Below are positions 37,245 through 46,801 of a stretch of 49,009 nucleotides of DNA, piece by piece. The notes under the pieces are model-generated. The model made no database searches. It was not told the DNA's origin and worked only from the letters and a program-made list of their open reading frames with translations. The translations under genes were made by a program, and so were the position numbers. Source of the DNA: Syntrophaceae bacterium (GTDB taxonomy: Bacteria; Desulfobacterota; Syntrophia; Syntrophales; Smithellaceae); NCBI GenBank assembly GCA_025355345.1, contig JANXZU010000050.1, forward strand, positions 1 through 49,009, in the 5' to 3' direction. Each line of letters starts with the position of its first letter. Position 1 is the first letter of the stretch.

Positions 37245-37273
37245 GCCGGCAAGTATATTTGCCGGCATTTTTT
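37245..37273. terminator. bidirectional terminator between PxxKW and merR-type genes
   Basis: GCCGGCAA (37245-37252) and TTGCCGGC (37259-37266) pair perfectly. An A-run precedes and a T-run follows, so it can end both convergent transcripts. The merR-type stop at 37272 overlaps its edge. Confidence 0.85.
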
Positions 37274-37610
37274 AACTTAATATTTTTCTAATTTGCTGTA
37301 GTTCACTTTTAATTAAAATCAGCTTTTCTTTTTCTTCATCATTCTTCTTAGGTCCGTCACTTCTGTGCATCTTAAAGAGTTGCTTTTTCGCGCCATTAAT
37401 AGTGAATCGTTGAAAATATAGCAAATTCCTGATATTTAATAATTCTTGAACATCCTTATAACGGTACAAACGTTGTGCAGTCTTTGTTCTTATCGGCTTT
37501 ACAGTACTAAATTCAGTTTCCCAATACCTGACAACATGCGTTTCAACGTTGAGGATTTTACTAACTTCTCCGATACGGAAATAGGCCTTTTCGGGAATTA
37601 CTGTGTCCAT
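37272..37610 (-). CDS. MerR-family transcriptional regulator
   Basis: This 112-residue protein has a MerR-type winged helix: YFRIGEVSKILNVETHVVRYWETEF at about 11-35, then QRLYRYKDVQELLNIRNLLY. It is short and has only a brief C-terminal helix, so no effector-binding domain is visible. A MerR gene after ihfA is a common Deltaproteobacterial arrangement. A hairpin at 37695-37718 separates it from ihfA. The target is unknown. Confidence 0.9.
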   Translation of the reverse strand: MDTVIPEKAYFRIGEVSKILNVETHVVRYWETEFSTVKPIRTKTAQRLYRYKDVQELLNIRNLLYFQRFTINGAKKQLFKMHRSDGPKKNDEEKEKLILIKSELQQIRKILS

Positions 37611-37694
37611 ACAATCCCTGAATCCTTGCGGCTAAAATCCCCGGCACAAAACAGTTAAAATCAAACAATCCATTTTCGTACTACAAAACAAAAC

Positions 37695-37718
37695 CAGATT
37701 TTATTTTATATAAATCTG
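37695..37718 (-). terminator. possible terminator after ihfA
   Basis: CAGATTT (37695-37701) and AAATCTG (37712-37718) form a hairpin followed on the minus strand by GGTTTTGTTTT. It is weak and AT-rich, 31 nt past the ihfA stop. Confidence 0.5.
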
Positions 37719-37748
37719 TTTAATATCTGTGTATGCTTAGAAAAGCTT

Positions 37749-38024
37749 TTATCCGTTCAGTGTCTTTCGCAGAACTTGAGACGATTTGAATGTCAATACT
37801 CTCCGGGCTGTAATGGAGATTTCCTGTCCGGTTTGTGGATTACGGCCGCGCCGTGCTCGTTTTTCTTTCACCATAAAATTACCGAATCCGGAAATCTTAA
37901 CTTTGTCTCCCTGAGAAAGGCTGTCCTTGATAATGTCAAATACTGACTCAACAATATCAGCGGAATCTTTTTTGGAAAAACCAAGCTTTTCATAAACATT
38001 TTGAATAATATCAATCTTTGTCAT
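37749..38024 (-). CDS. ihfA: integration host factor subunit alpha
   Basis: This 91-residue DNA-bending protein belongs to the HU/IHF family. The IHF-alpha features are GDKVKISGFGNFMVKEKRARRGRNPQTG, with the Pro that intercalates into DNA, and the terminal KSSQVLRKTLNG-type helix. It lies 33 nt downstream of pheT, the usual place for ihfA. The partner IHF-beta is not in this window. Confidence 0.93.
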   Translation of the reverse strand: MTKIDIIQNVYEKLGFSKKDSADIVESVFDIIKDSLSQGDKVKISGFGNFMVKEKRARRGRNPQTGQEISITARRVLTFKSSQVLRKTLNG

Positions 38025-38057
38025 TTCTTTTCCTCCATTTTAACTTCGTCTAACTAA

Positions 38058-40469
38058 CTATTCACCTCTTATTTTTGCCCCTGTTAATCCAACGGTATTC
38101 TGCACAATTTTTTCGTGAATTATGTTTACTTCAATATCAGTCAGTGTTCTCTCCGTCGCACGATACAAAAAACGCAACCCCAGACTTTTCATGCCTTCAG
38201 CAATTCCTTTGCCTGCGTATATATCAAAAATTACCACATTTTCAAGCAAATCTTCACTCTGACGCAAAAGAATATCCGTCATGTAATTGGTTTCCATATC
38301 AGCGGGAATCAGGAAAGCAACATCGCGCGTTACAGCAGGAAATCTTGAAATTTCTCTATACTGAATAACATTACCGACTTGATTCTCTAAAATATCTAAA
38401 TTAATTTCAAAGACATAGGCACAATTCTTTAAATCCATCTTTTCCAGAACATCCGGATGCACCTGCCCCATATAACCAGCTAATAATTCACCAATATATA
38501 TTCCGCAAGATTTACCAGGATGTAAAAATGGCTCTGAAATCGATGAACGAAAGTTATATTTGGCTAATTTTAAATCATAAAAGATGTTTTCCAAACAACC
38601 TTTCAGATCGTAAAAATCAGCGGTTACCATGTTGCCCCATAGATTATCTGTCGTTACTCCAGTCAATAGGCAGGCGAGCATGTTTTTTTCTTCAGGAAGC
38701 TCTTCTCTTTTCCGATCAATAAAAACACGTCCCATTTCAAACATCTTTAAATCAAGAGAACCGTTATTATTGTTTTTCTTCATGGCGTCGAGCAATCCAA
38801 AAACCATCGTTGTCCGCATAACGGATTGGTCATCTGCCAGTGGATTTTTAATACGTACTAAACGCCGCCTTTCATCATTTTCCTGCAAACACAAATAATC
38901 AACAGATTCTGGAGTTACAAAACTATAATTAACAATTTCTGAATAACCTGTACCAGTAAGTACATGTCTGATTTTCTCTTCTAAATCCATCCGAAGATTA
39001 GAAGCCATTTCTACAACCGCGACATTAGGCAGTGTCACCGGAACACGATCGTATCCATAGATTCTGATCACTTCTTCAATTAAATCTATTTCTCTTTTAA
39101 TATCTACTCGAAAGGTTGGCGGGGTAACAAGATAATTGTCCTTGCCTGCTTTGCCTACATTCATCCCAATACTCTGCAATATTCTAATTACATCTTTTGC
39201 TTCAATTAAAACACCAGTTACTTGACTGATTCTGCTCAAGCGCAGCGGAATATCTTTAGTAGCCGGAACTTTTAGTGGATATTCATCGATACAATTCTTG
39301 CAAACATTACCGCCGCTCAGCTCAGCAATTAGCTGTGCCGCGCGATTCATTGATATTATTACCCCCTCCGGATCTACCCCTCTTTCAAAACGGAAAGACG
39401 CGTCAGTAGGCATTGCCAGTTTGCGTGCCGAACGGCGAATGGAAACCGGATTGAAATAAGCACTCTCCAGTAAAACAACCTGCGTGTCTTCCTTAACTTC
39501 GGAATTAAGACCACCCATAATTCCGCCGATCGCCACAGGCTTGACACCGTCACAAATCAATAAAGTATCTGCTGGCAACTTGCGTGTTTTACCGTCCAGA
39601 GAAGTAAATTCTTCATCATCCCGTGATTTTCGGACAATAATTTTCCCCTGCTCCAAAAATCGAAAATCAAACGCATGAAGAGGCTGCCCCATCTCAAGCA
39701 TAACAAAATTAGTTACATCAACAATATTATTTATAGAGCGAATTCCTGCTGACTCTAATCTTGTTTTCAGCCAGACCGGTGACGAACCAATTTTGACATT
39801 TTTTATGAGACGCGCAGTGTATCGCGGACAGAGGTCAGCATCAATAATTGTTACTGATGTGTGTGAACTAGTCTCTTCGATAGATTCTTTAAGCCGGCCA
39901 ACGGGAATCTTTATTTTTTCGTTGGTGATTGCAGCTACTTCCCGAGCAATTCCAATCATGCTCAAACAATCAGAGCGATTGGGAGTAACACTTATATCTA
40001 AAACCGTATCCTCCAAATCAAGAGCACTTTCCAACGATACGCCTAACGTTAAATTGTCAGGCAGTTGCCAGATACCGGAGGAATCGTCACCTGTCTCAAG
40101 CTCTGCTTCCGAACAGAGCATTCCGTCTGATTTCTCTCCTCTTAAAACTGATGCTTTGATAGTATGTCCACCGGGAATCGTTGCCCCGACTTTTGCCAGA
40201 GGAACAACATTCCCGGCTTTAATATTCTTGGCACCACAAACAACTCTAAATGTTTGCGCGCCATCAGTTACATCACACAAAGAAAGTTTATCAGCAGCAG
40301 GGTGAGGCTTTATAGAAATGATTTTAGCGACCACAACTCCGCTAAATGAGGGACTAATGATTTTTATTTCATCGACTTCCAAACCAGCCATAGTCAACTT
40401 TTCAGCCAGTTCTTCCGCCGTTACATTTATAGCTACATAATCTTTGAGCCATTTAAGACTAACTAGCAT
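38058..40469 (-). CDS. pheT: phenylalanyl-tRNA synthetase beta subunit
   Basis: This 803-residue beta chain works with PheS as an alpha2-beta2 enzyme that charges tRNA-Phe. Domains in order are an N-terminal tRNA-binding (EMAP-like) domain (PHPAADKLSLCDV), the B3/B4 editing domain, B5, a catalytic-like core (YGYDRVP), and the anticodon-binding ferredoxin-like domain at the C-terminus (YREISRFPAVTRDVAFL). It is full length and follows pheS after 14 nt. Confidence 0.97.
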   Translation of the reverse strand: MLVSLKWLKDYVAINVTAEELAEKLTMAGLEVDEIKIISPSFSGVVVAKIISIKPHPAADKLSLCDVTDGAQTFRVVCGAKNIKAGNVVPLAKVGATIPGGHTIKASVLRGEKSDGMLCSEAELETGDDSSGIWQLPDNLTLGVSLESALDLEDTVLDISVTPNRSDCLSMIGIAREVAAITNEKIKIPVGRLKESIEETSSHTSVTIIDADLCPRYTARLIKNVKIGSSPVWLKTRLESAGIRSINNIVDVTNFVMLEMGQPLHAFDFRFLEQGKIIVRKSRDDEEFTSLDGKTRKLPADTLLICDGVKPVAIGGIMGGLNSEVKEDTQVVLLESAYFNPVSIRRSARKLAMPTDASFRFERGVDPEGVIISMNRAAQLIAELSGGNVCKNCIDEYPLKVPATKDIPLRLSRISQVTGVLIEAKDVIRILQSIGMNVGKAGKDNYLVTPPTFRVDIKREIDLIEEVIRIYGYDRVPVTLPNVAVVEMASNLRMDLEEKIRHVLTGTGYSEIVNYSFVTPESVDYLCLQENDERRRLVRIKNPLADDQSVMRTTMVFGLLDAMKKNNNNGSLDLKMFEMGRVFIDRKREELPEEKNMLACLLTGVTTDNLWGNMVTADFYDLKGCLENIFYDLKLAKYNFRSSISEPFLHPGKSCGIYIGELLAGYMGQVHPDVLEKMDLKNCAYVFEINLDILENQVGNVIQYREISRFPAVTRDVAFLIPADMETNYMTDILLRQSEDLLENVVIFDIYAGKGIAEGMKSLGLRFLYRATERTLTDIEVNIIHEKIVQNTVGLTGAKIRGE

Positions 40470-40483
40470 AAAAAAAGGCTCTC

Positions 40484-41500
40484 CTAAAATTGTTTAAGGA
40501 ATCGAATGTCGTTTTCAAAAAAAAGCCTAATATCAGAAACCCCGTACTTCAGCATGGCTATACGCTCTAAACCAAGACCGAAAGCAAAACCTGTATATTC
40601 TTCTGAGTCATAACCTACGTTATGAAATACTGCCGGGTCAACCATTCCTGAACCTAATATTTCCAACCAACCGCTTTGACCACAAACACGACAACCGCTT
40701 CCTCCGCACATAACACAGCGGATATCAACTTCTGCCGAAGGCTCCGTAAATGGAAAAAAACTCGGGCGAAAACGCAATTTTGTATTCATGCCAAAAATCT
40801 TTTTTAAAAAAGCCGTCAACATTCCCTTCAAATCAGCAAAGCTGACTCCTTTATCCACAAGTAGTCCTTCGATTTGATGGAACATCGGAGTATGTGAAAC
40901 ATCAGAATCACGGCGGTAAACCCTTCCCGGTGATAAAATTCTTACCGGCGGCTGTATTTTCTCCATGATGCGCACTTGAACAGGTGATGTATGAGTACGC
41001 AAGACAATATTTTCTTCAATATAGAAAGTGTCCTGCATATCCCTTGCGGGGTGATCTTTCGGGATATTTAGTGCTTCAAAGTTATAGTAATCTAATTCTA
41101 CTTCCGGTCCTTCAACAATAGAAAAACCAAAAGAAGCAAAAATAGCGCAAATTTCCCTGCGGATTTGAATTACAGGATGGACTCTGCCGAATTTAATAAT
41201 TCTCCCCGGTATCGTAACGTCTATTTTTTCCTTTAATAAACCTTCTGATTTTTTCCGGAGTAATTGCTGCAGAAGCACTTCATCGATCTTTGCGCTCAGT
41301 ATATCTTTTGCTTCATTGCAGCGCTTTCCAAATAAAGGCTTTTCGTCATCGGGCACTTGCGCGATGTTTCTCAAAAGAGTGGTTAAAAGACCCTTACGAC
41401 CTAGATATTTGGTTCTGACAGCCTGGGCTTGATCTTCGTTTGTCGACTGCTCTAATTCTGCAAGAGCATTTATCTCTAGATGTTGAAGATCATCTATCAT
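40484..41500 (-). CDS. pheS: phenylalanyl-tRNA synthetase alpha subunit
   Basis: This 338-residue class II catalytic subunit charges tRNA-Phe. It has an N-terminal coiled coil, motif 1 around [14 protein letters not shown], motif 2 in [14 protein letters not shown], and motif 3 in [14 protein letters not shown] CxxC-type cluster ([13 protein letters not shown]) is inserted near 260-272, as in some other bacterial PheS proteins, and could bind zinc. It begins 2 nt after the rplT stop. Confidence 0.97.
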   Translation of the reverse strand: MIDDLQHLEINALAELEQSTNEDQAQAVRTKYLGRKGLLTTLLRNIAQVPDDEKPLFGKRCNEAKDILSAKIDEVLLQQLLRKKSEGLLKEKIDVTIPGRIIKFGRVHPVIQIRREICAIFASFGFSIVEGPEVELDYYNFEALNIPKDHPARDMQDTFYIEENIVLRTHTSPVQVRIMEKIQPPVRILSPGRVYRRDSDVSHTPMFHQIEGLLVDKGVSFADLKGMLTAFLKKIFGMNTKLRFRPSFFPFTEPSAEVDIRCVMCGGSGCRVCGQSGWLEILGSGMVDPAVFHNVGYDSEEYTGFAFGLGLERIAMLKYGVSDIRLFFENDIRFLKQF

Positions 41501-41502
41501 TC

Positions 41503-41856
41503 TTACTTCTCGCCTTTAGCCATTGAAACAATCTTGGCGAAACCTTGAGGATCATTTACAGCTAACTCTGCCAGTATTTTTCGATCTAATTCGATACCCG
41601 CTTTATTCATGCCGTCAACTAACCGGCTGTAAGAAATATTGTTGAGACGAGCAGCGGCATTGATACGCGCAATCCATAACTGACGGAATTCTCTTTTTCT
41701 CACGCGACGATCACGATAAGCATACTTCATCGCCTTATTTACGGCTTCGGTAGCTGTTCTAATCAAACGGCTGCGGGCACCGAAAAACCCTTTGGCCTGT
41801 TTTAATATCGTTCTTCTTCTCTTACGGGCTGTAACGCCTCTTTTTACCCTAGACAT
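41503..41856 (-). CDS. rplT: 50S ribosomal protein L20
   Basis: This 117-residue basic protein binds 23S rRNA early in large-subunit assembly. It has [29 protein letters not shown] at the N-terminus and [22 protein letters not shown] in the middle. It sits in the conserved infC-rpmI-rplT order. L20 represses this operon in E. coli; whether it does here is not visible. Confidence 0.98.
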   Translation of the reverse strand: MSRVKRGVTARKRRRTILKQAKGFFGARSRLIRTATEAVNKAMKYAYRDRRVRKREFRQLWIARINAAARLNNISYSRLVDGMNKAGIELDRKILAELAVNDPQGFAKIVSMAKGEK

Positions 41857-41898
41857 TTTTCTCTCCTAATTGATAACTAAAATAATAATTCTTGTTGC

Positions 41899-42096
41899 CT
41901 ACAGATAAGGAATAAGCCTCTTGATCGCTTTAGAATTCGCCGAATCAACCAATGCCGATCTTCTTAATGATCTTTTTCTCTTTGTAGTTTTTTTAGTGAG
42001 GATGTGACTGGCAAAGGCTTTACTACGTTTAACCTTGCCCTTGGCAGTAAGCGAAAAGCGTTTTGCCGCTCCCCTATGTGTTTTTAGCTTTGGCAT
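41899..42096 (-). CDS. rpmI: 50S ribosomal protein L35
   Basis: This 65-residue basic ribosomal protein carries the family signature [20 protein letters not shown] and a C-terminal LIPYL-type end. It lies between infC and rplT with short gaps, as usual. Confidence 0.98.
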   Translation of the reverse strand: MPKLKTHRGAAKRFSLTAKGKVKRSKAFASHILTKKTTKRKRSLRRSALVDSANSKAIKRLIPYL

Positions 42097-42126
42097 ATGA
42101 TCACCTCTTTATTATTAATATTTTTA

Positions 42127-42636
42127 TTATTTTTTTGGTGAAACAATCATCACCATGTTGCGTCCTTCAAGACGCGGTTCCTGATCAATAACGCATTCAT
42201 TGACTAGTTCGCTCTTTATATCATCCATTATCTTACGACCTATCTCAGTAAAAGCAATTTCTCGACCTCGAAACATCATGGATATTTTTACTTTATCGTG
42301 TTTATCCAAAAATTTTTTAATATGCTTTATCTTAACATCAATATCATGTTCTTCCGTTTTCGGCCTTAATCTAATTTCCTTTATATGAATTACTGTCTGG
42401 CTCTTTTTGGCATCATGCAATTTCTTGCTTTGGCGGTAGCGATATTTGCCGTAATCCATTATCTTACAGACAGGCGGCTCGGTACTCGATGACACTTCCA
42501 CCAGATCCAAACCGACTCTTTCCGCATTGGCTATCGCTTCATCCAATGTAATAACACCCAGTTGCTGACCTTCTTCAGCAATAACTCTGACTGTGGCCGA
42601 CTTTATTTCCCTATTGATTCTTAAATCCTTAGCTAT
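42127..42636 (-). CDS. infC: translation initiation factor IF-3
   Basis: This 169-residue IF-3 prevents premature subunit joining and checks start-codon pairing. The N-domain begins KDLRINREIKSATVRVI, and the C-domain ends with GRNMVMIVSPKK. The only ATG in frame (42546) would remove the conserved N-terminus. Just upstream of the conserved residues, GGAGG is followed by 6 nt and then ATA at 42636-42634, with an in-frame stop TGA two codons earlier. ATA is therefore the likely start. Rare AUU/AUC/AUA starts on infC are the known means of IF3 autoregulation. Confidence 0.9.
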   Translation of the reverse strand: MAKDLRINREIKSATVRVIAEEGQQLGVITLDEAIANAERVGLDLVEVSSSTEPPVCKIMDYGKYRYRQSKKLHDAKKSQTVIHIKEIRLRPKTEEHDIDVKIKHIKKFLDKHDKVKISMMFRGREIAFTEIGRKIMDDIKSELVNECVIDQEPRLEGRNMVMIVSPKK

Positions 42637-42721
42637 ATATCACCTCCGAAAGCCAATAAGTTTTGAAAATTGCAATTTATACTAATTAGCAATCAAACGT
42701 TAATTAATTGCTTACTCTGGT

Positions 42722-42782
42722 ATAATACCAAGTAAGCTTTCAATGATTTATATTTTAGTGATTGAAAGCAACTTGGTATTAT
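42722..42782. repeat. long palindromic repeat between thrS and infC
   Basis: AATACCAAGT (42724-42733) pairs with ACTTGGTATT (42771-42780), and GCTTTCAAT (42736-42744) pairs with ATTGAAAGC (42761-42769). The loop is 16 nt, with a one-sided bulge. It overlaps the thrS stop codon. The 18-nt arm TAATACCAAGTAAGCTTT recurs at 48992-49009, so this is a dispersed element and may also attenuate or protect the thrS transcript. Confidence 0.7.
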
Positions 42783-44542
42783 TGCTTTTTCTCACATATT
42801 TCCTGAACAAAAGCAATAAATTCATCAACAGGCAACGAACCTAAATTCTCGCCATCACGCTTTCGTGGTGCAACTGACTGCGCCTCCACCTCTTTATCCC
42901 CGATAACCAGCATGTATGGAATTTTCTGCATCTGCGCCTGACGAATTTTATAACCTAATTTCTCATTTTCAAAAAACTTTTCGCACCTTATGCCTGCTGC
43001 TGTCAATTTATCATAAACTGTTTCAGCATAGTGGATATGCTTGTCTGTAACTGTCAACAAAATACACTGGATCGGCGAAAGCCAAACTGGAAAAGCTCCT
43101 GCGTAATGCTCGATTAGCACACCCATAAAACGTTCGACAGCACCAAGTATTACCCGATGCAACATAACAGGTCGATGTTTTTCTCCATCGGCGCCTATAT
43201 AACTCAAATCAAATCTTTCCGGTAGCGTAAAATCGCACTGTATCGTCGCACACTGCCATTTTCTTTTCAAGGCATCTTTTATTTTAAAATCAATTTTAGG
43301 TCCGTAAAAAGCTCCATCACCTGAATTGACTTCATATTCAATTTTGTTATCCTTAAGAGCACCCTCCAAGGCGTCTGTGGCCAGCTCCCAATCACTATCA
43401 GAACCGATAGACTTTTGCGGTCGAGTGCTTAACTCGACCTCATATTCAAATCCGAAAACTCCCATAGCATAATTTACAAAATCTGCAATAGCGCGAATTT
43501 CTGAATTTAACTGTTCCGGTGTACAAAGTATATGAGCGTCATCCTGCGTAAATTGCCTTACCCGCATCAATCCATGTAAAACTCCTGTTTTTTCGTGGCG
43601 ATGTACTGTACCCAACTCAAAATAGCGCAATGGTAAATCGCGGTAACTTCTAATTTTAGATTTATAAATCAACATATGTGAAAGACAATTCATGGGCTTT
43701 ATGCCATAAATTTGTTCATCCACCTCAGTAAAATACATATTATCGCGATAGTGATCAAAATGGCCGGATTTCTTCCACAAATCAACTTTGAGGATTTGGG
43801 GACCCATAACCATATCATAGCCGCGCTTCAGATGTTCTTTTCTTTCCCAATCTTCAATCAGGTAACGCAACATCATGCCTTTGGGATGAAAGATAACCAA
43901 ACCTGGACCTGCCTCTTCGTTTATCTGGAAAAGATCAAGCTCCTTACCCAAACGGCGATGGTCCCTTTTTTTTGCTTCTTCCAGCAAAATCAAATAATCA
44001 TTGAGAGCAATTTCATCCGCAAATCCAGTACCGTAAATGCGCTGCAACATTTTATTTTTTTCATTGCCTCGCCAGTAAGCGCCTGCGACACTAAGAAGTT
44101 TAAAAGCTTTAATCATCCCAGTAGAAAAAATATGCGGCCCACGACATAAATCGACATAATCATTCTGTCTGTAAATGCTAACGTCGACAACTTCAACAGG
44201 AAGATCATTTATCAATTCGACTTTATAATTTTCTCCTCTTTCTTCAAACAGCTTAACTGCCGCCGCACGGGAAATATCTTCGCGGATAAAAGGATAATCA
44301 GCGGCAATAATTTCCCTCATTCTTTTCTCTATTTTGACAAAATCTTCTGTGGTAAAAGGATCTTTGTAGTCAAAATCGTAGTAAAAACCATCGTCAATAG
44401 ATGGTCCGATACTTACTTTAGCTCCCTTAAAAATATCCTGAACAGCCTGAGCCATGACATGCGCTGTACTATGACGCAAAACCGCTAAGCCGTCTTTAGA
44501 AGAAATATCGATATTGTCAGAAAAATTAATTTTAGTATTCAT
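42779..44542 (-). CDS. thrS: threonyl-tRNA synthetase lacking the TGS domain
   Basis: This protein of about 587 residues charges tRNA-Thr. The editing (N2) domain starts almost at once, with [16 protein letters not shown] and [12 protein letters not shown]. The class II core has [11 protein letters not shown], a zinc-ligand Cys, [12 protein letters not shown] and [11 protein letters not shown], followed by the anticodon-binding domain. The usual 60-residue N-terminal TGS domain is absent, and the 120 nt between the tRNA gene and this start are too short to encode it. An in-frame ATG at 44584 adds 14 unconvincing residues. No strong ribosome binding site is visible at either start. Confidence 0.92.
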   Translation of the reverse strand: MNTKINFSDNIDISSKDGLAVLRHSTAHVMAQAVQDIFKGAKVSIGPSIDDGFYYDFDYKDPFTTEDFVKIEKRMREIIAADYPFIREDISRAAAVKLFEERGENYKVELINDLPVEVVDVSIYRQNDYVDLCRGPHIFSTGMIKAFKLLSVAGAYWRGNEKNKMLQRIYGTGFADEIALNDYLILLEEAKKRDHRRLGKELDLFQINEEAGPGLVIFHPKGMMLRYLIEDWERKEHLKRGYDMVMGPQILKVDLWKKSGHFDHYRDNMYFTEVDEQIYGIKPMNCLSHMLIYKSKIRSYRDLPLRYFELGTVHRHEKTGVLHGLMRVRQFTQDDAHILCTPEQLNSEIRAIADFVNYAMGVFGFEYEVELSTRPQKSIGSDSDWELATDALEGALKDNKIEYEVNSGDGAFYGPKIDFKIKDALKRKWQCATIQCDFTLPERFDLSYIGADGEKHRPVMLHRVILGAVERFMGVLIEHYAGAFPVWLSPIQCILLTVTDKHIHYAETVYDKLTAAGIRCEKFFENEKLGYKIRQAQMQKIPYMLVIGDKEVEAQSVAPRKRDGENLGSLPVDEFIAFVQEICEKKQ

Positions 44543-44585
44543 AATGTTATTATCTAGGATTACCAGCCATTTCGAAAAAATCATT

Positions 44586-44621
44586 TTAAAAGGGCATCAC
44601 CATTTCGTTGATGCCCTTTAA
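44586..44621 (-). terminator. hairpin between tRNA-Val and thrS
   Basis: AAAGGGCATCA and TTGATGCCCTTT pair with an 8-nt loop, about 40 nt past the tRNA 3' end on the minus strand. The 3' side is followed by TTAAAATG, so it could terminate tRNA transcripts or regulate entry into thrS. Confidence 0.65.
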
Positions 44622-44660
44622 GTTCTTGGCGTTTGTGGCATTCACTCTTTTTATTCAAAA

Positions 44661-44735
44661 TGGTAGGCAAGCAGGGATTTGAACCCTGGACATCCACCGC
44701 GTCAGGATGGCGCTCTCCCCCTGAGCTACTTGCCT
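44661..44735 (-). tRNA. tRNA-Val (anticodon GAC)
   Basis: This 75-nt cloverleaf has acceptor AGGCAAG/CTTGCCT, discriminator A and encoded CCA (44663-44661). The anticodon stem CCATC/GGTGG holds the loop CTGACGC with anticodon GAC, which reads valine codons. The T-arm CAGGG-TTCAAAT-CCCTG is complete. A consensus promoter lies upstream at 44764-44792. Confidence 0.93.
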
Positions 44736-44763
44736 ACAAATAATTCAGTTTGAGAATTTTGCG

Positions 44764-44792
44764 AAAATAGCAGGAAAACTCCATAGTGTCAA
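44764..44792 (-). promoter_or_regulatory. promoter of tRNA-Val
   Basis: On the minus strand TTGACA (44792-44787) and TATTTT (44769-44764) are separated by 17 nt, just past the pgsA stop and about 29 nt before the tRNA. Confidence 0.7.
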
Positions 44793-44801
44793 GTAAATAT
44801 C

Positions 44802-45359
44802 TTATTTTTTAACATCTTTTAGGCTGGTTCTATTGATGATTTTGATCCCTCTGATTATGTAAACCAATCCGGAAGCAACAGTAAATAATGCTGTTACCCA
44901 AAAAAGAGCTAAATTCCAATTGTAGCTTACATCATTAGTAACTGCATTATCAAGAAGTGCTAAGAAAATAGTGCCGATTTGCAACGCAGTAGTAACTTTC
45001 CCAATCAAAGCCGGCTTAATTTCGAAAGTAACCGACATTAACGAAAGGATTGCTATGCCCAAAAGTATGATAAAGTCTCTGCTCATTACAATTACTGTCA
45101 GCCAACTCGGAATAATCCCTAAAATTGCCAAAGTCACAAAACTGGTAGCTAAAAGTAACTTATCGGCAATAGGATCCAGATAAGAACCAAGTTTAGTTTG
45201 AGCGTTCAACAGGCGTGCCATTGTGCCGTCAAGAGCATCAGTTATGCCGGCAACAATGAAGACAATCAAAGCATTAAAATATTCGCCTTGCGTTAGGAAA
45301 ATAACAATTACCGGAACAAGAATAATCCGAAGCAAAGACAAAAAATTAGGTATGTTCAT
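44802..45359 (-). CDS. pgsA: CDP-diacylglycerol-glycerol-3-phosphate 3-phosphatidyltransferase
   Basis: This 185-residue inner-membrane enzyme makes phosphatidylglycerophosphate, the precursor of PG. The CDP-alcohol phosphatidyltransferase motif DGTMAR...GSYLDPIADK supplies the metal-binding Asp residues. Multiple transmembrane helices follow. It starts 24 nt after the FecR gene stop, so it may be read with the envelope operon upstream. Confidence 0.92.
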   Translation of the reverse strand: MNIPNFLSLLRIILVPVIVIFLTQGEYFNALIVFIVAGITDALDGTMARLLNAQTKLGSYLDPIADKLLLATSFVTLAILGIIPSWLTVIVMSRDFIILLGIAILSLMSVTFEIKPALIGKVTTALQIGTIFLALLDNAVTNDVSYNWNLALFWVTALFTVASGLVYIIRGIKIINRTSLKDVKK

Positions 45360-45383
45360 TTATTGTTTTATATACGATTCTTT

Positions 45384-46142
45384 CTATTTATTATTATCTC
45401 TCGCTTTATTCCAATCCACCCAGGAGTCGCGATCATCTTCTTTAGTAAAATCTTTTGGCTGCTCTGCTTTTCCATCCGAATTAATACTAATCTGTTGCAT
45501 GGACTTAACTATATATACCCATTCATTCAGAGAAACCGACTTGGGGCCGGCGATAACTTCCGGCCCGGAAACAGACTCGGGCGCTCCGAAAACTTCTGGA
45601 GCTGCTTGCTGGGGAGACTTAACACCAGTTACGTTCACTTCACCTTCGTAAACCTTAACCAATGCAGATTTGTCAGCTTCAACATCCATACGGTAAATTG
45701 TACCCCGAACCCCGGCAACCGCATTTTCACACGAAACTTCAAATCCACCCTTACCACCCAAAGCCTTACGCACATTTGACCAGACTTTGCCCAGAATAAC
45801 AGATATTTTTATATTACGACCCCCGGCATCATCCACCTCTGCCTGCAGAATTTTAAATCTTGTATTCTCGGCAAAGCGAATGGTGCTATTATCGGGTAGC
45901 GAAAGCTCTAGATGACTTTTCTCACCTGTGGAAACTTCACAACCTGATTTAACTAAATCTTCAACTTTCAGATATCCGAGTCTTTTTTGACCAAGGCAAA
46001 ATGTCTGTGCCGTACCTTCCAGTGTGGTAACTTTTGCTTCACCTTTAAGTATTTTTACGGTGATCAGCGGTTTGGCATAAGAGTATGCAGAAAACATACA
46101 CAAAACAAATGATATTAAAGCGATTTGAATATTTTGCTTCAT
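45384..46142 (-). CDS. secreted FecR-domain protein
   Basis: This protein of about 252 residues has a signal peptide (cleavage near SYA/KP) and a periplasmic FecR domain: KGEAKVTTLEG, SLPDNSTIRFAENTRFKI, GKVWSNVRKAL, CENAVAGVRGTIYRM. It has no transmembrane anti-sigma segment and no sigma-factor neighbour, so it is not a classical FecR regulator. FecR domains of this kind occur in surface or matrix-binding envelope proteins. GGAG lies 6 nt before ATG 46142, which is preferred over the ATG at 46154. It is the last gene of the four-gene envelope operon. Confidence 0.85.
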   Translation of the reverse strand: MKQNIQIALISFVLCMFSAYSYAKPLITVKILKGEAKVTTLEGTAQTFCLGQKRLGYLKVEDLVKSGCEVSTGEKSHLELSLPDNSTIRFAENTRFKILQAEVDDAGGRNIKISVILGKVWSNVRKALGGKGGFEVSCENAVAGVRGTIYRMDVEADKSALVKVYEGEVNVTGVKSPQQAAPEVFGAPESVSGPEVIAGPKSVSLNEWVYIVKSMQQISINSDGKAEQPKDFTKEDDRDSWVDWNKARDNNK

Positions 46143-46201
46143 ATTTATCTCCATCCCTTACGTTAAATAGCACTATCTTATGTGTATAATATTTCTAAAC
46201 A

Positions 46202-46801
46202 TCAGCCCTGCAATTTCGGTCCATCCGGCAAAGTTTCCATTACTTTATTGACAACTTCATTCATCACTTCTTCAAAAGCCGCACGGGATTTAATTTCCAG
46301 GCGATTGCCGATTACATCAAAATTTCTACTGGTCGATTTATATTCAGCACTCCATAATATTTCACCGGCTTTTGTGCTTCGTAATTCGCAACGTACGGCG
46401 ATGATCACAGGTGTATAAAACCAGCCAATCGATCTCTTACTTTCTATCAATGTACAATACATTACTGCATCCGCCCCCACCAATTCCTTAAATACCTGAG
46501 GGGGCACAATGCCCTTACTACCCTTGACTTCATTACTATACAAAGACTCCAATTTCTTATCCATAACTTCGGGGGATATTTTTGCGTAACCCTTAAAATA
46601 TAGCTCATCGATAACTTTGTTGCGCAGTATCGCAGAAGCTTTGCTATCGGCAGTTTTATTATCAACCGCCAGTACTGCAATAACCTTGGCCGCATTCTGA
46701 TTATTATCGTTTTTCATCTCGTATGGAGGCTGAGAAGAACACCCAACAAGAATTAGTATGCACATTACAAATAAATATAACTGAATTTTATAAATTTTCA
46801 C
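46202..46801 (-). CDS. GNA1162/DUF799-like lipoprotein
   Basis: This 199-residue lipoprotein has the signal VKIYKIQLYLFVMCILILVGC with lipobox LVGC. The mature domain (VIAVLAVDNKTADSKASAILRNKVIDELYFKGY onward, then GADAVMYCTLIE) matches the GNA1162/DUF799 family of outer-membrane-associated lipoproteins. The best start is GTG 46801, 6 nt after AGGAGG and overlapping the preceding stop as GTGA; the ATG at 46825 lies upstream of that ribosome binding site. GNA1162 relatives often cluster with CsgG-like pore proteins, but none is present here. Confidence 0.8.
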   Translation of the reverse strand: MKIYKIQLYLFVMCILILVGCSSQPPYEMKNDNNQNAAKVIAVLAVDNKTADSKASAILRNKVIDELYFKGYAKISPEVMDKKLESLYSNEVKGSKGIVPPQVFKELVGADAVMYCTLIESKRSIGWFYTPVIIAVRCELRSTKAGEILWSAEYKSTSRNFDVIGNRLEIKSRAAFEEVMNEVVNKVMETLPDGPKLQG

